Assembly (NCBI RefSeq): GCF_900167095.1
Contig: NZ_FUXG01000025.1
Location: 1 to 42,570 of the forward strand
Source of the DNA: Oceanospirillum multiglobuliferum
Lineage (GTDB): Bacteria; Pseudomonadota; Gammaproteobacteria; Pseudomonadales; Halomonadaceae
Direction: 5' to 3'
DNA: 42,570 bases
In this document: positions 1-6,348 of the stretch, piece after piece
Layout: each line of letters starts with the position of its first letter
Numbering within the stretch: position 1 is the first letter of the stretch
Notes under the pieces: model-generated
Told to the model about the DNA's origin: nothing
Seen by the model: only the letters and a program-made list of their open reading frames with translations
The model's database searches: none
Program-made: the position numbers and the translations under genes

Positions 1-195
1 GATGTTTTCCCTGTCAACCTGTGGCTTATCTACGCGCTACTTTCTGGCCTGTTCCACGCCTAAGTCGCTCGCTTGGTTCACTATTTTTTTCTAATAAAGC
101 ACTCTTTTACCTGCTTTTTGATGCGCTGGCAACAATCACCCCTCGGGCTATACCCAAAGCGCTTAACACCTTGCTATTGATCAAGGTTTCGGTGC
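1..195. repeat. Long repeat, copy 1 (truncated by IS256 remnant)
   Basis: This stretch matches 32991-33190 along its whole length with scattered substitutions and small indels. Its last part (about 125-195) also matches 1055-1130. All copies have the same orientation. Reading frames are not kept between copies in either strand, so the repeat is probably non-coding or a decayed gene. The match stops at 195, where transposase-like coding sequence begins, so an insertion sequence or a deletion broke this copy. Function unknown. Confidence 0.75.
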
Positions 196-410
196 ACCGT
201 CATTTCCGTAAACTGACCAAGACGAAAGGAGGCTTTGCTAATGAAAATGCATTACTCAAGCTGCTATACGCGGGTATGTTGAAGGCATCAGAGAAGTGGA
301 CGCATTCGGTGCAAAACTGGAACGTGACATTGTCTCAGTTGAGCATCCACTTCGAAGTCTTGCCACACCAGAGGAATGTATAATTAAACTGTTGACCCGT
401 CTATAAGGCT
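196..410 (+). mobile_element. IS256-family element remnant (transposase C-terminus and right end)
   Basis: Translated on the plus strand, 196-383 gives about 60 residues, including TKGGFANENALLKLLY, KASEKW and NWNVTLSQLSIHFE, followed by a TAA stop. This is the typical C-terminal end of Mutator/IS256-family transposases. The DDE catalytic core and N-terminus are absent, so the element is dead. The frame continues upstream into the repeat only by chance. The IS right end should lie shortly after the stop, around 390-410, but I could not fix the inverted repeat because the left end is missing. Confidence 0.7.
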
Positions 411-450
411 AGGGTTCAAGATGCACATTCGGTCAAGCAATGGAGCAAAG

Positions 451-960
451 ATGCTAACTGTCACTCAAATCGCAAAACAGTTCAGAGTTTCTCGTACAAC
501 TATTTTGTACTACGAAAAAGAAGAACTACTGATACCTGCTTATCGTTCTGAGAATGGATACCGCTGGTATGGTGAGAAAGAGGTTGCAAGATTAGAAGCG
601 ATTACCTCCTATCGTTCGTACGGGCTGTCAGTTTCCAGTATTCGCACGTTATTAGACCGTAATGGAGAGTCTCAAGCCGAAATATTGAAAGAGCACTTCA
701 ATGAACTCGAAAGAGAAATCCAAAACCTACGAGCACAGCAAAAGGCTGTGGTCGTGTTGCTTCAAGAACCAAGTCTATTAGAGGAAAATATTGTGAATAA
801 AGAACGCTGGGTCGAAATCATGGTTGCCGCTGGATTCACTGAAACCGATATGGTCAAGTGGCATCAGAAGTTTGAAGAACTAGAGCCCAATGAACACCAG
901 AAATTCCTTGAATCTCTCGGTATTTCTGGTGACGAAATCACTAAGATTCGAGCTCTATAG
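451..960 (+). CDS. MerR family transcriptional regulator
   Basis: A 169-residue DNA-binding regulator. The N-terminal winged helix-turn-helix reads MLTVTQIAKQFRVSRTTILY with the following YYEKE and NGYRWYGEKEV segments typical of MerR. A dimerisation helix follows (about residues 75-115), then a C-terminal region of about 60 residues with no effector domain or metal-binding cysteines that I recognise. I chose the ATG at 451 because GGAG lies 5 bases upstream; the longer frame from 421 lacks a ribosome site. The gene is followed by a hairpin (967-990) and an attC-like site (993-1051). Close relatives are, from memory, common in integron arrays. The gene runs opposite to the expected cassette direction of that attC-like site. 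Confidence 0.85.
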   Translation: MLTVTQIAKQFRVSRTTILYYEKEELLIPAYRSENGYRWYGEKEVARLEAITSYRSYGLSVSSIRTLLDRNGESQAEILKEHFNELEREIQNLRAQQKAVVVLLQEPSLLEENIVNKERWVEIMVAAGFTETDMVKWHQKFEELEPNEHQKFLESLGISGDEITKIRAL

Positions 961-966
961 CGTGAA

Positions 967-990
967 AATAGCCTCAAGGGAGAGGCTATT
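967..990 (+). terminator. Hairpin after the MerR gene
   Basis: AATAGCCTC and GAGGCTATT form a perfect 9-bp stem with a 6-base loop, starting 7 bases after the stop codon. There is no T-tract behind it, so it may act as a weak terminator or an RNA-stabilising 3' end. Confidence 0.5.
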
Positions 991-992
991 AT

Positions 993-1051
993 GCATAACT
1001 ATTAAGCGGTTATACAGATGGCGAAGCCATGGCTATAACCGTTTGTTAAAC
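993..1051 (-). repeat. attC-like hairpin (integron recombination site)
   Basis: Read on the minus strand it runs from GTTTAAC (a perfect RYYYAAC core) to GTTATGC (GTTRRRY core with one mismatch). Between them are paired arms (AACGGTTATA against TATAACCGCTT) and an inner ATGGC-GAA-GCCAT hairpin. This is the layout of a short attC. A close copy lies at 32901-32959. The orientation equals that of the array at 36.6-42.5 kb. Confidence 0.6.
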
Positions 1052-1054
1052 GGC

Positions 1055-1388
1055 CGCTGGCAACAATCACCCCCCTCGGGCTATACCCGAAGCGCTTAAC
1101 ACCTTGCTATTGATCAAGGTTTTGGTGCTAAATCGTTTAATATCAGGGCAATCAATCGTGCATGAAAGTCCCAAAGGATATGATCTAATTCTGGGTAAAG
1201 TGTACGATCAATCATGCCCTCAGTTATATTCAACATGATGACTCACCCAATATTTGCTCTTGATGCTTTTGATCATAGCACCAATATAAAAGCTTTTACC
1301 TGAAGTGTCTCCAGCTCTGTTTGCAGCAAAAGGGTAAATAAATCGCGCTTATTATCTGAAATCTCGCATGGTTTACACGCTAGAAAAC
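1055..1388. repeat. Repeat copy 2 (1055-1136) and remaining gene-free stretch
   Basis: 1055-1136 repeats the end of copy 1 and of the copy at 33.1 kb; its left part has been lost directly against the attC-like site. The rest, up to the MarR gene, has no convincing gene. A 40-codon minus-strand frame (1236 to 1114, beginning MLNITEGMIDRTLYPELD) ends inside the repeat. It has no clear ribosome site, and I treat it as a possible gene remnant only. Confidence 0.5.
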
Positions 1389-1853
1389 CTAACTGTGAAT
1401 TAGGCTCTCAGCGTGTAAGCTCAGCTTTTCCATCAGCTGTTGTAATTGTTGCTGCTCTTGCTCGCTGAGAATAGCCAAAATCTTCTGCTCCTGTTCAATC
1501 ACTAGGGGCACAATTTGGCTGTAAAGGGCTTGGCCTTTTGCTGTCAAAGTCAACTCTGAGATTCGACGGTCGGTAGCACTTTTTTGTTGGTTGATAAGTT
1601 CTGACTCTTTCAACACGCTGATAGCGCGGCTGACCTGCATTTTGTCAAGTCGAGTAAAATTGGCAACATCCTTTGCCGACATACTTTGATGCATTGCCAA
1701 TGCTGCCATCACTCGCCATTCATAGCGCGTCAACTGAAACCGTACCGCATAATATTGAGCAATAGATTCACTCACCTGTTTTTCCAGAACAGACAATTGA
1801 AAAGGAAAAAACGAGCTTAAATTAAGCAAGGTTTCTGCATTGGTTTCGGTCAT
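1389..1853 (-). CDS. MarR family transcriptional regulator
   Basis: A 154-residue winged-helix regulator. The sequence shows YEWRVMAALA, MSAKDVANFTRLDKMQVSRA (recognition helix) and the wing KSATDRRISELTLTAKGQAL, the standard MarR order. The start ATG at 1853 is preceded by AGGA at 8 bases. The gene is divergent from the VOC enzyme gene at 2035, and the 180-base gap holds two palindromes that fit MarR operators. Known MarR pairs of this kind repress the divergent gene until a phenolic or oxidising ligand binds; here the ligand is unknown. Confidence 0.9.
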   Translation of the reverse strand: MTETNAETLLNLSSFFPFQLSVLEKQVSESIAQYYAVRFQLTRYEWRVMAALAMHQSMSAKDVANFTRLDKMQVSRAISVLKESELINQQKSATDRRISELTLTAKGQALYSQIVPLVIEQEQKILAILSEQEQQQLQQLMEKLSLHAESLIHS

Positions 1854-1907
1854 CGTGGCATCCTGTGGTTTAGCTTATTGTTTTCATCTGCAAGATGATA
1901 AGGCGAA

Positions 1908-1958
1908 TTGACAATAGTAACAAATGATACTAATCTGAATTGGTAACATCTGTTACTA
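1908..1958 (+). promoter_or_regulatory. Candidate promoter with two MarR-type operators
   Basis: TTGACA at 1908-1913 is a perfect -35 box; 17 bases on, TAATCT (1931-1936) is a poor -10. Two related palindromes overlap or follow it: TAGTAACAAATGATACTA (1915-1932) and TGGTAACATCTGTTACTA (1941-1958). They share GTAAC/GTTAC-type half sites. Both lie between the MarR gene and the divergent VOC gene, as expected for autoregulation plus target control. The transcription start is not proven. Confidence 0.5.
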
Positions 1959-2034
1959 AATAAAAACTCCCAAGCGGTAAAACTATAATAAAACGGCGTT
2001 GACGAATCGCCTGCACAATAAAAAAGGTAGAAAT

Positions 2035-2583
2035 ATGATCAATATCAAGCAGATACACCACGTAGCCTACCGCTGCAAAGATGCAAAAGAAACCGTTGAG
2101 TTTTATCGTGACAAGCTCAACATGGAGTTTCTGGTTGCGATTGCTGAAGATCAAGTGCCTTCTACCAAAGAGCCAGATCCTTATATGCACCTGTTTTTAG
2201 ATGCAGGCAATGGCAATATTCTGGCGTTCTTTGAGCTGCCTACTAAGCCTGAAATGGGACGCGACCCGAATACACCTGCTTGGTGCCAACATATCGCATT
2301 TGAGGTGGAAGACCGTGCCGCTTTAATTGCTGCAAAAGAAGAGCTAGAGGCCAAAGGTGTTGAGGTATTAGGTATTACCAATCATGAGATTATCCATTCG
2401 ATCTACTTCTTTGATCCAAATGGCCACCGATTAGAGCTGACCTATCGTGATGGTACTGAAGAACAGATGCAGAAGCTGAAAGAGGTTGCACCTCTTATGC
2501 TAGAAGAGTGGTCAGTAACGAAAAAAGCGCCTAAGCACGCCGCGTGGTTGCATGAGAAAGAGTTTTCAGACCAAGCTAAGTAA
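2035..2583 (+). CDS. VOC family (glyoxalase/extradiol dioxygenase-fold) protein
   Basis: A 182-residue single-polypeptide VOC enzyme. It opens with INIKQIHHVAYRCKDAKETV (first beta-alpha-beta-beta-beta unit; the His before VAYR is the usual metal ligand). Further on are WCQHIAFEVED (second metal His) and FDPNGHRLELTY (third ligand Glu). A C-terminal tail of about 35 residues is beyond the usual fold. The start at 2035 has AAAAGGTAG just upstream; the longer frame from 1999 does not. It is divergent from, and probably controlled by, the MarR gene. The fold and metal site are clear; the substrate (glyoxalase-like, dioxygenase-like or resistance protein) is not. Confidence 0.85.
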   Translation: MINIKQIHHVAYRCKDAKETVEFYRDKLNMEFLVAIAEDQVPSTKEPDPYMHLFLDAGNGNILAFFELPTKPEMGRDPNTPAWCQHIAFEVEDRAALIAAKEELEAKGVEVLGITNHEIIHSIYFFDPNGHRLELTYRDGTEEQMQKLKEVAPLMLEEWSVTKKAPKHAAWLHEKEFSDQAK

Positions 2584-2606
2584 CAAACACTCTTACCTGC
2601 GTATAA

Positions 2607-2646
2607 CTCCTAACTTGTGGGCATAAAGCACACCACAAGTTAGGAG
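2607..2646 (+). terminator. Strong 14-bp hairpin after the VOC gene
   Basis: CTCCTAACTTGTGG (2607-2620) pairs perfectly with CCACAAGTTAGGAG (2633-2646) around a 12-base loop, 24 bases after the stop. No T-tract follows. It is most likely a terminator or 3'-end stabiliser. Its ends happen to contain CTAAC and GTTAG, but it lacks the bulged layout of an attC. Confidence 0.5.
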
Positions 2647-2784
2647 GTCAGAAGAAAAGGAAAAAGTCTATAGAAGTAAAAGGACCACAAGCTTTGTAGG
2701 CTTCTCGCTATTTCAAGGCGATAGCGCTATATTTTAGAGCCAATATGACCGCCATAAACTGACCTAAAGAGAGCCGCATTGCCT

Positions 2785-4086
2785 ATGTCTGAGGACTTTA
2801 GCCAGCTCCCCGTTTTCCTGAACCATCAAGAGATCGCCATCTTAGAGCATGTGCCCGATATTATTTGGATATTTGATCTTGATCGGCATGGCTTTTGGTG
2901 GGGTAACAGCAAAGCCCTTGCATTTTGGGGCTTAACAGATGTTGAACAACTGATCGCTAAAGATTTGTCGGCAGACACGGAAAGCGCCCGTAAACGCACC
3001 GAGCAGACGTTTTATAAAGCAGTTGCAGAGGGCATGACAGAAGACCCTTGGACGACCTATCCCAACGGCAAACCCAAAATGCTGCTGATGCGCCATAAAG
3101 CGGTATTACTTGGCCCAGAGCAACATCGGGGCATAGTGGCCTATATCAGCGAGAATGTTTCTCTGTCAGAACAACCTGAACAACTGCTGTTTGCCGAAGC
3201 CGTGCGTTACACGCCCGTTGCCGTAACCAACTTTTCAATGGCGGGCGAGCCATTATTTGAAAACCCCTCCTCCGCTAAACTATATGGCTTTAAAGAAAAA
3301 CCTGAGCACGGTAGCACCTTTGTTAGTCGATTTTTAAATCCTGATGAGGGGCTTAAGCGGCTAGCCCAAGGGCAAGCGCATCAAGATGGCAGTGAGGAAC
3401 ATCTGATGATGACTCGCAAAGGCCCCCGCCGCCATACCGTTGATATTAGAACCAGCCGACACCCCATTACAGGGGACTATGTGCTGTTGGTGAGCGAGTA
3501 TGATGTCACAGCGCTGAGGGAAGCATTAACCGCAGCAGAAGATGCCCAAAAGGCGTTGGAGAGGCTGGCTCACTACGATACCTTGACAGGCTTAGCCGTC
3601 ACTCATCTGTGCAAAGCACGATTGTCGCAAGCCACACTCTCTGCCCAAAGAGATCAGCATCAGGTAGCGCTGCTATTTATTGATCTTGATGGATTTAAAG
3701 CTGTAAATGATCAGTATGGGCATTCTTGTGGCGATCAAGTTCTGGTCGAGGTTGCTCAACGTTTGCAAAGCATTACACGAGACACTGATACTCTGGCTCG
3801 AATTGGGGGTGATGAGTTTCTCGTGCTACAAACGCCTATTCATTCAAAAAGAGAGGCTGAAGCGTTAGCGACTCAAATATTAGAAGTGCTCGCGGCACCC
3901 TTTCCGATACAAACCGACATTGTAAAGCTAGCCTCCACTGGCACAACTGATGTACACATAGGCGCCAGCATTGGCATTGCACTTTACCCAGAAATTCGCT
4001 GTGACTCTGATGAAATGATTAAAAAAGCGGATCACGCCATGTATCGAGTCAAAAGATCAGGTAAAAATGGGTATTGCTATGCATAA
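2785..4086 (+). CDS. Diguanylate cyclase with two PAS domains
   Basis: A soluble enzyme of about 433 residues that makes cyclic di-GMP from two GTP. Two PAS-like sensor domains (about 15-130 and 135-245) lead through a short coiled linker into a GGDEF domain (about 265-433). The catalytic motif ARIGGDEF is intact. RDTD stands five residues before GGDEF, a canonical inhibitory RxxD site, so product feedback is likely. The usual DxLTGLxNR entry motif is altered to DTLTGLAVTH. There is no membrane segment and no EAL domain. The start is uncertain: ATG at 2785, or TTG at 2779, which is better spaced from AAAGAGAG. The sensed signal is unknown. Confidence 0.92.
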   Translation: MSEDFSQLPVFLNHQEIAILEHVPDIIWIFDLDRHGFWWGNSKALAFWGLTDVEQLIAKDLSADTESARKRTEQTFYKAVAEGMTEDPWTTYPNGKPKMLLMRHKAVLLGPEQHRGIVAYISENVSLSEQPEQLLFAEAVRYTPVAVTNFSMAGEPLFENPSSAKLYGFKEKPEHGSTFVSRFLNPDEGLKRLAQGQAHQDGSEEHLMMTRKGPRRHTVDIRTSRHPITGDYVLLVSEYDVTALREALTAAEDAQKALERLAHYDTLTGLAVTHLCKARLSQATLSAQRDQHQVALLFIDLDGFKAVNDQYGHSCGDQVLVEVAQRLQSITRDTDTLARIGGDEFLVLQTPIHSKREAEALATQILEVLAAPFPIQTDIVKLASTGTTDVHIGASIGIALYPEIRCDSDEMIKKADHAMYRVKRSGKNGYCYA

Positions 4087-4128
4087 CACTCTCAGCAACT
4101 TACAACACATGCATTAAGGACAACACAA

Positions 4129-4458
4129 ATGAAGTGCTACCGCGTGCTGAAAACCGCCGTTATTAGTTTAAGCTTGGTACTTATTTCTGCTTGCAACTGG
4201 GTTAAACCCGTAGAAGGCAGCGATCAGGTTAATCTTGTGCAAGCCAGCAACTTAACGGGTTGCCAAAAGCTGGGACACACCACCTCTTTCGTAAAAGATC
4301 AGGTGGCAGGGCTAGCCCGCAACCAAAAAACGGTAACAGAAGAGCTGGTGACACTGGGCAAAAACCAAGCCGTGGAAATGGGTGGTGATTCGATTGTACA
4401 AACCTCTGAACTCAAAGAGGGCAAAATGGAGTTTGAGATCTTTCGGTGTAAACGCTGA
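4129..4458 (+). CDS. Small DUF4156-like outer-membrane lipoprotein
   Basis: 109 residues. A hydrophobic signal ends in the lipobox LISAC, so Cys22 should be lipidated. The mature part has GCQKLGHTTS, AVEMGGDSIV and a C-terminal FRC, the pattern of DUF4156 proteins (GC near the start, an N-x-AxxxGG-xx-V segment). It lies 42 bases after the cyclase gene on the same strand and before a shared terminator, so the two may be cotranscribed. The function of the family is unknown. Confidence 0.7.
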   Translation: MKCYRVLKTAVISLSLVLISACNWVKPVEGSDQVNLVQASNLTGCQKLGHTTSFVKDQVAGLARNQKTVTEELVTLGKNQAVEMGGDSIVQTSELKEGKMEFEIFRCKR

Positions 4459-4490
4459 TCAAAGTCTATTGAAAGTTCAGATCTAAAAAC

Positions 4491-4517
4491 GAAAGAGAGG
4501 CCTTGTGCCTCTCTTTC
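4491..4517. terminator. Bidirectional terminator between the lipoprotein and fdh genes
   Basis: GAAAGAGAGGC and GCCTCTCTTTC form an 11-bp stem with a 5-base loop. It lies between convergent genes (stops at 4458 and 4546) and can serve both. Confidence 0.75.
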
Positions 4518-4545
4518 TGCGGTGTTGCGACAACGATGTAAGCTT

Positions 4546-5550
4546 CTACTTCAGCTCTTTCGCATCAATCGCTTGGTCTTTCACTTCGTTATACCAAAGG
4601 TCGTGGTGTTGCTTGGCCCAAGTTTCATCCACGTAACCGGTTTTCATCCCCTCTAAAGCGCCTTCAGAGCCAATCGTACCGATGTAGATGTGCCCTAAAG
4701 AGATCGCGAACAGCAGCAGCGAAGTACCCGCATGGATCAAGTTGGCCCACTGCATATCGTCACGGGTTTGACCGAAAATCGGGAAATCTAGCACTAAGCC
4801 AGACCCCACAACCACTAAGCCTAATAGCGTTAGCGCCCAGAACCAGCCTTTTTCACCGCCATTTAAAAAGCCTGCGCTTGGGTGTTTGCCACCAATAAGG
4901 CCGCCCCCCTGCAAAAACCATTTTAAATCGGTCAGGTTGAAAAAGTTGTTGCCAATCCAGCGCACAATCATCACCAGCAAACCGATGGCGAACAACGGGC
5001 CAATGTAGTTGTGCAGCAGCTTTGACAGTGCGATCAGGTTTTTCCAAACCGTATAGCCTAAAAGATCAGGTACAAAGTGTTTACCGTACAAAATCAGCAA
5101 GCCACTGAAGGCCAGAATCAAAAAGCTGATGGCCACGTACCAGTGCATGGCACGGTCAAAACGCTTCCAGCGTTCGATCACCCGCCCCGTCCGTGGTTTG
5201 TCTAACTTCATTTTGCCCAGTAAGAGATAAACCAACGTCAACAGACCGAGACTGCCACCAATGGCGATCAAACCTGCGGGACTGATCCACTCATTACGCC
5301 ACTGCCGCCAGCGCTCACCATCAATGTTGATCAGCTGACCATGTTCTGCACTTTTGGAGGTGGTATAGCCTTCAGTGCCGTCTGACACCTCACGCCAGTA
5401 ATCGGCTCCGGCAAAGTTGCCTTGCACTTTTTGGTTGGCACTATCGTTGGCATAGGCTGGCGTTAGCCATGCCCAGATGACGCATAATGACAACAATGTC
5501 AAAAGTGTCCAAGCAGATCTTAATCCAGAGCGCTGCATTAACTTCATCAT
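4546..5550 (-). CDS. Formate dehydrogenase cytochrome b subunit (gamma)
   Basis: Membrane anchor that passes electrons from the FdhAB iron-sulfur chain to quinone through b hemes. After a cleavable-looking signal (ending TPAYA-ND) and a periplasmic stretch of about 50 residues come five hydrophobic segments. Conserved histidines in AMHWYVA, LLHNYIG, NLIHAGT and LGHIYIG are the likely heme ligands. The ATG at 5550 (or 5547) is preferred: the longer frame to 5604 would begin inside a terminator hairpin. It is the last gene of the fdh operon. The N-terminal signal plus soluble extension is longer than in E. coli FdnI/FdoI and matches the FdhC type. Confidence 0.9.
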   Translation of the reverse strand: MMKLMQRSGLRSAWTLLTLLSLCVIWAWLTPAYANDSANQKVQGNFAGADYWREVSDGTEGYTTSKSAEHGQLINIDGERWRQWRNEWISPAGLIAIGGSLGLLTLVYLLLGKMKLDKPRTGRVIERWKRFDRAMHWYVAISFLILAFSGLLILYGKHFVPDLLGYTVWKNLIALSKLLHNYIGPLFAIGLLVMIVRWIGNNFFNLTDLKWFLQGGGLIGGKHPSAGFLNGGEKGWFWALTLLGLVVVGSGLVLDFPIFGQTRDDMQWANLIHAGTSLLLFAISLGHIYIGTIGSEGALEGMKTGYVDETWAKQHHDLWYNEVKDQAIDAKELK

Positions 5551-5584
5551 AATTGTTGAACCTGTAAACGACCTGTTAAAGCCT

Positions 5585-5632
5585 AAAAAAAACCGACTCT
5601 CCACTACGGCTGTCTGATAGGGAGAGTCGGTT
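5585..5632 (-). terminator. Intrinsic terminator between fdhB and the cytochrome subunit gene
   Basis: AACCGACTCTCC (5591-5602) pairs perfectly with GGAGAGTCGGTT (5621-5632), and in the leftward direction the 12-bp stem is followed by a run of eight T. It sits in the gap between two genes of one complex, so it probably lowers expression of the membrane subunit relative to FdhAB or stabilises the upstream mRNA. Confidence 0.7.
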
Positions 5633-5636
5633 GAGA

Positions 5637-6287
5637 TTAAGCTTTAGCGATAATGTTGCTGGCGTCTGAAGCCAAAGCCTGTGCTTTCAAAGCCATCTCT
5701 TCAGGTGACATTTGCAATGGCGTGGTTGCAGCCCATGCGCCATTTTTATGGCCACGGTATACTACACGCTCACGGAAAATGTCTGACACCTTCTGAGCAT
5801 CACCCGCCAATAGCGCTTTGGTAGAACACATCTCTGCACAGAGCGGCAACTTACCTTCGGCGATACGGTTCGCACCGTATTTCTCTTTCTGTTTGATCGG
5901 GTCAGGCTCTGGGCCACCCGCACAGAAGGTACACTTGTCCATCTTGCCACGCTCACCAAACGCGCCCTGTTTTGGAAACTGAGGCGCACCAAATGGGCAA
6001 GCAAACAAGCAATAACCACAACCGATACAAAGGTCTTTGTCATGCAGCACAATGCCGTCTTCGGTTTGGTAGAAACAGTCGGTTGGACACACCGCCATAC
6101 AAGGCGCATCGGTACAGTGCATACAGGCTACAGAGATCGAGGTTTCATTCGGTTTACCATCTTCAATGGTCACCACTCGACGACGCTGTATACCCCATTC
6201 GGTTTCGTTCGCATTTTTACAGGCCGTGACGCAGCCATTGCACTCGATGCAGCGCTCTGAATCACACAGGAATTTCATCTTTGCCAT
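5637..6287 (-). CDS. Formate dehydrogenase iron-sulfur subunit (beta)
   Basis: 216 residues carrying four [4Fe-4S] clusters that link the FdhA active site to the cytochrome. The cysteine groups are CIECNGCVTACKN, CMHCTDAPCMAVCPT, CIGCGYCLFACPFG and CTFC with a distant LPLCAEMCS. No signal peptide is seen, so it is probably exported together with the Tat-dependent FdhA. It lacks the C-terminal membrane helix of E. coli FdnH, which fits the shorter FdhB type. It starts 61 bases after fdhA in the same operon. Confidence 0.95.
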   Translation of the reverse strand: MAKMKFLCDSERCIECNGCVTACKNANETEWGIQRRRVVTIEDGKPNETSISVACMHCTDAPCMAVCPTDCFYQTEDGIVLHDKDLCIGCGYCLFACPFGAPQFPKQGAFGERGKMDKCTFCAGGPEPDPIKQKEKYGANRIAEGKLPLCAEMCSTKALLAGDAQKVSDIFRERVVYRGHKNGAWAATTPLQMSPEEMALKAQALASDASNIIAKA

Positions 6288-6348
6288 TGTTCAATCCTCA
6301 AAGGTGGTTCATGGCAGAGCCTTAGCCCTGCCACGCAAACATCAAGTT

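Noticed and set aside
21..202. First part of the 120-codon frame at the window start as a real protein
   Set aside because: The N-terminal 58 codons come from the repeat, whose frame is not kept in the other copies; only the end is transposase-like.
2607..2646. attC site after the VOC gene
   Set aside because: It contains CTAAC/GTTAG but is a fully paired 14-bp stem with no bulged arms, and sits outside any cassette; a terminator-like hairpin is simpler.
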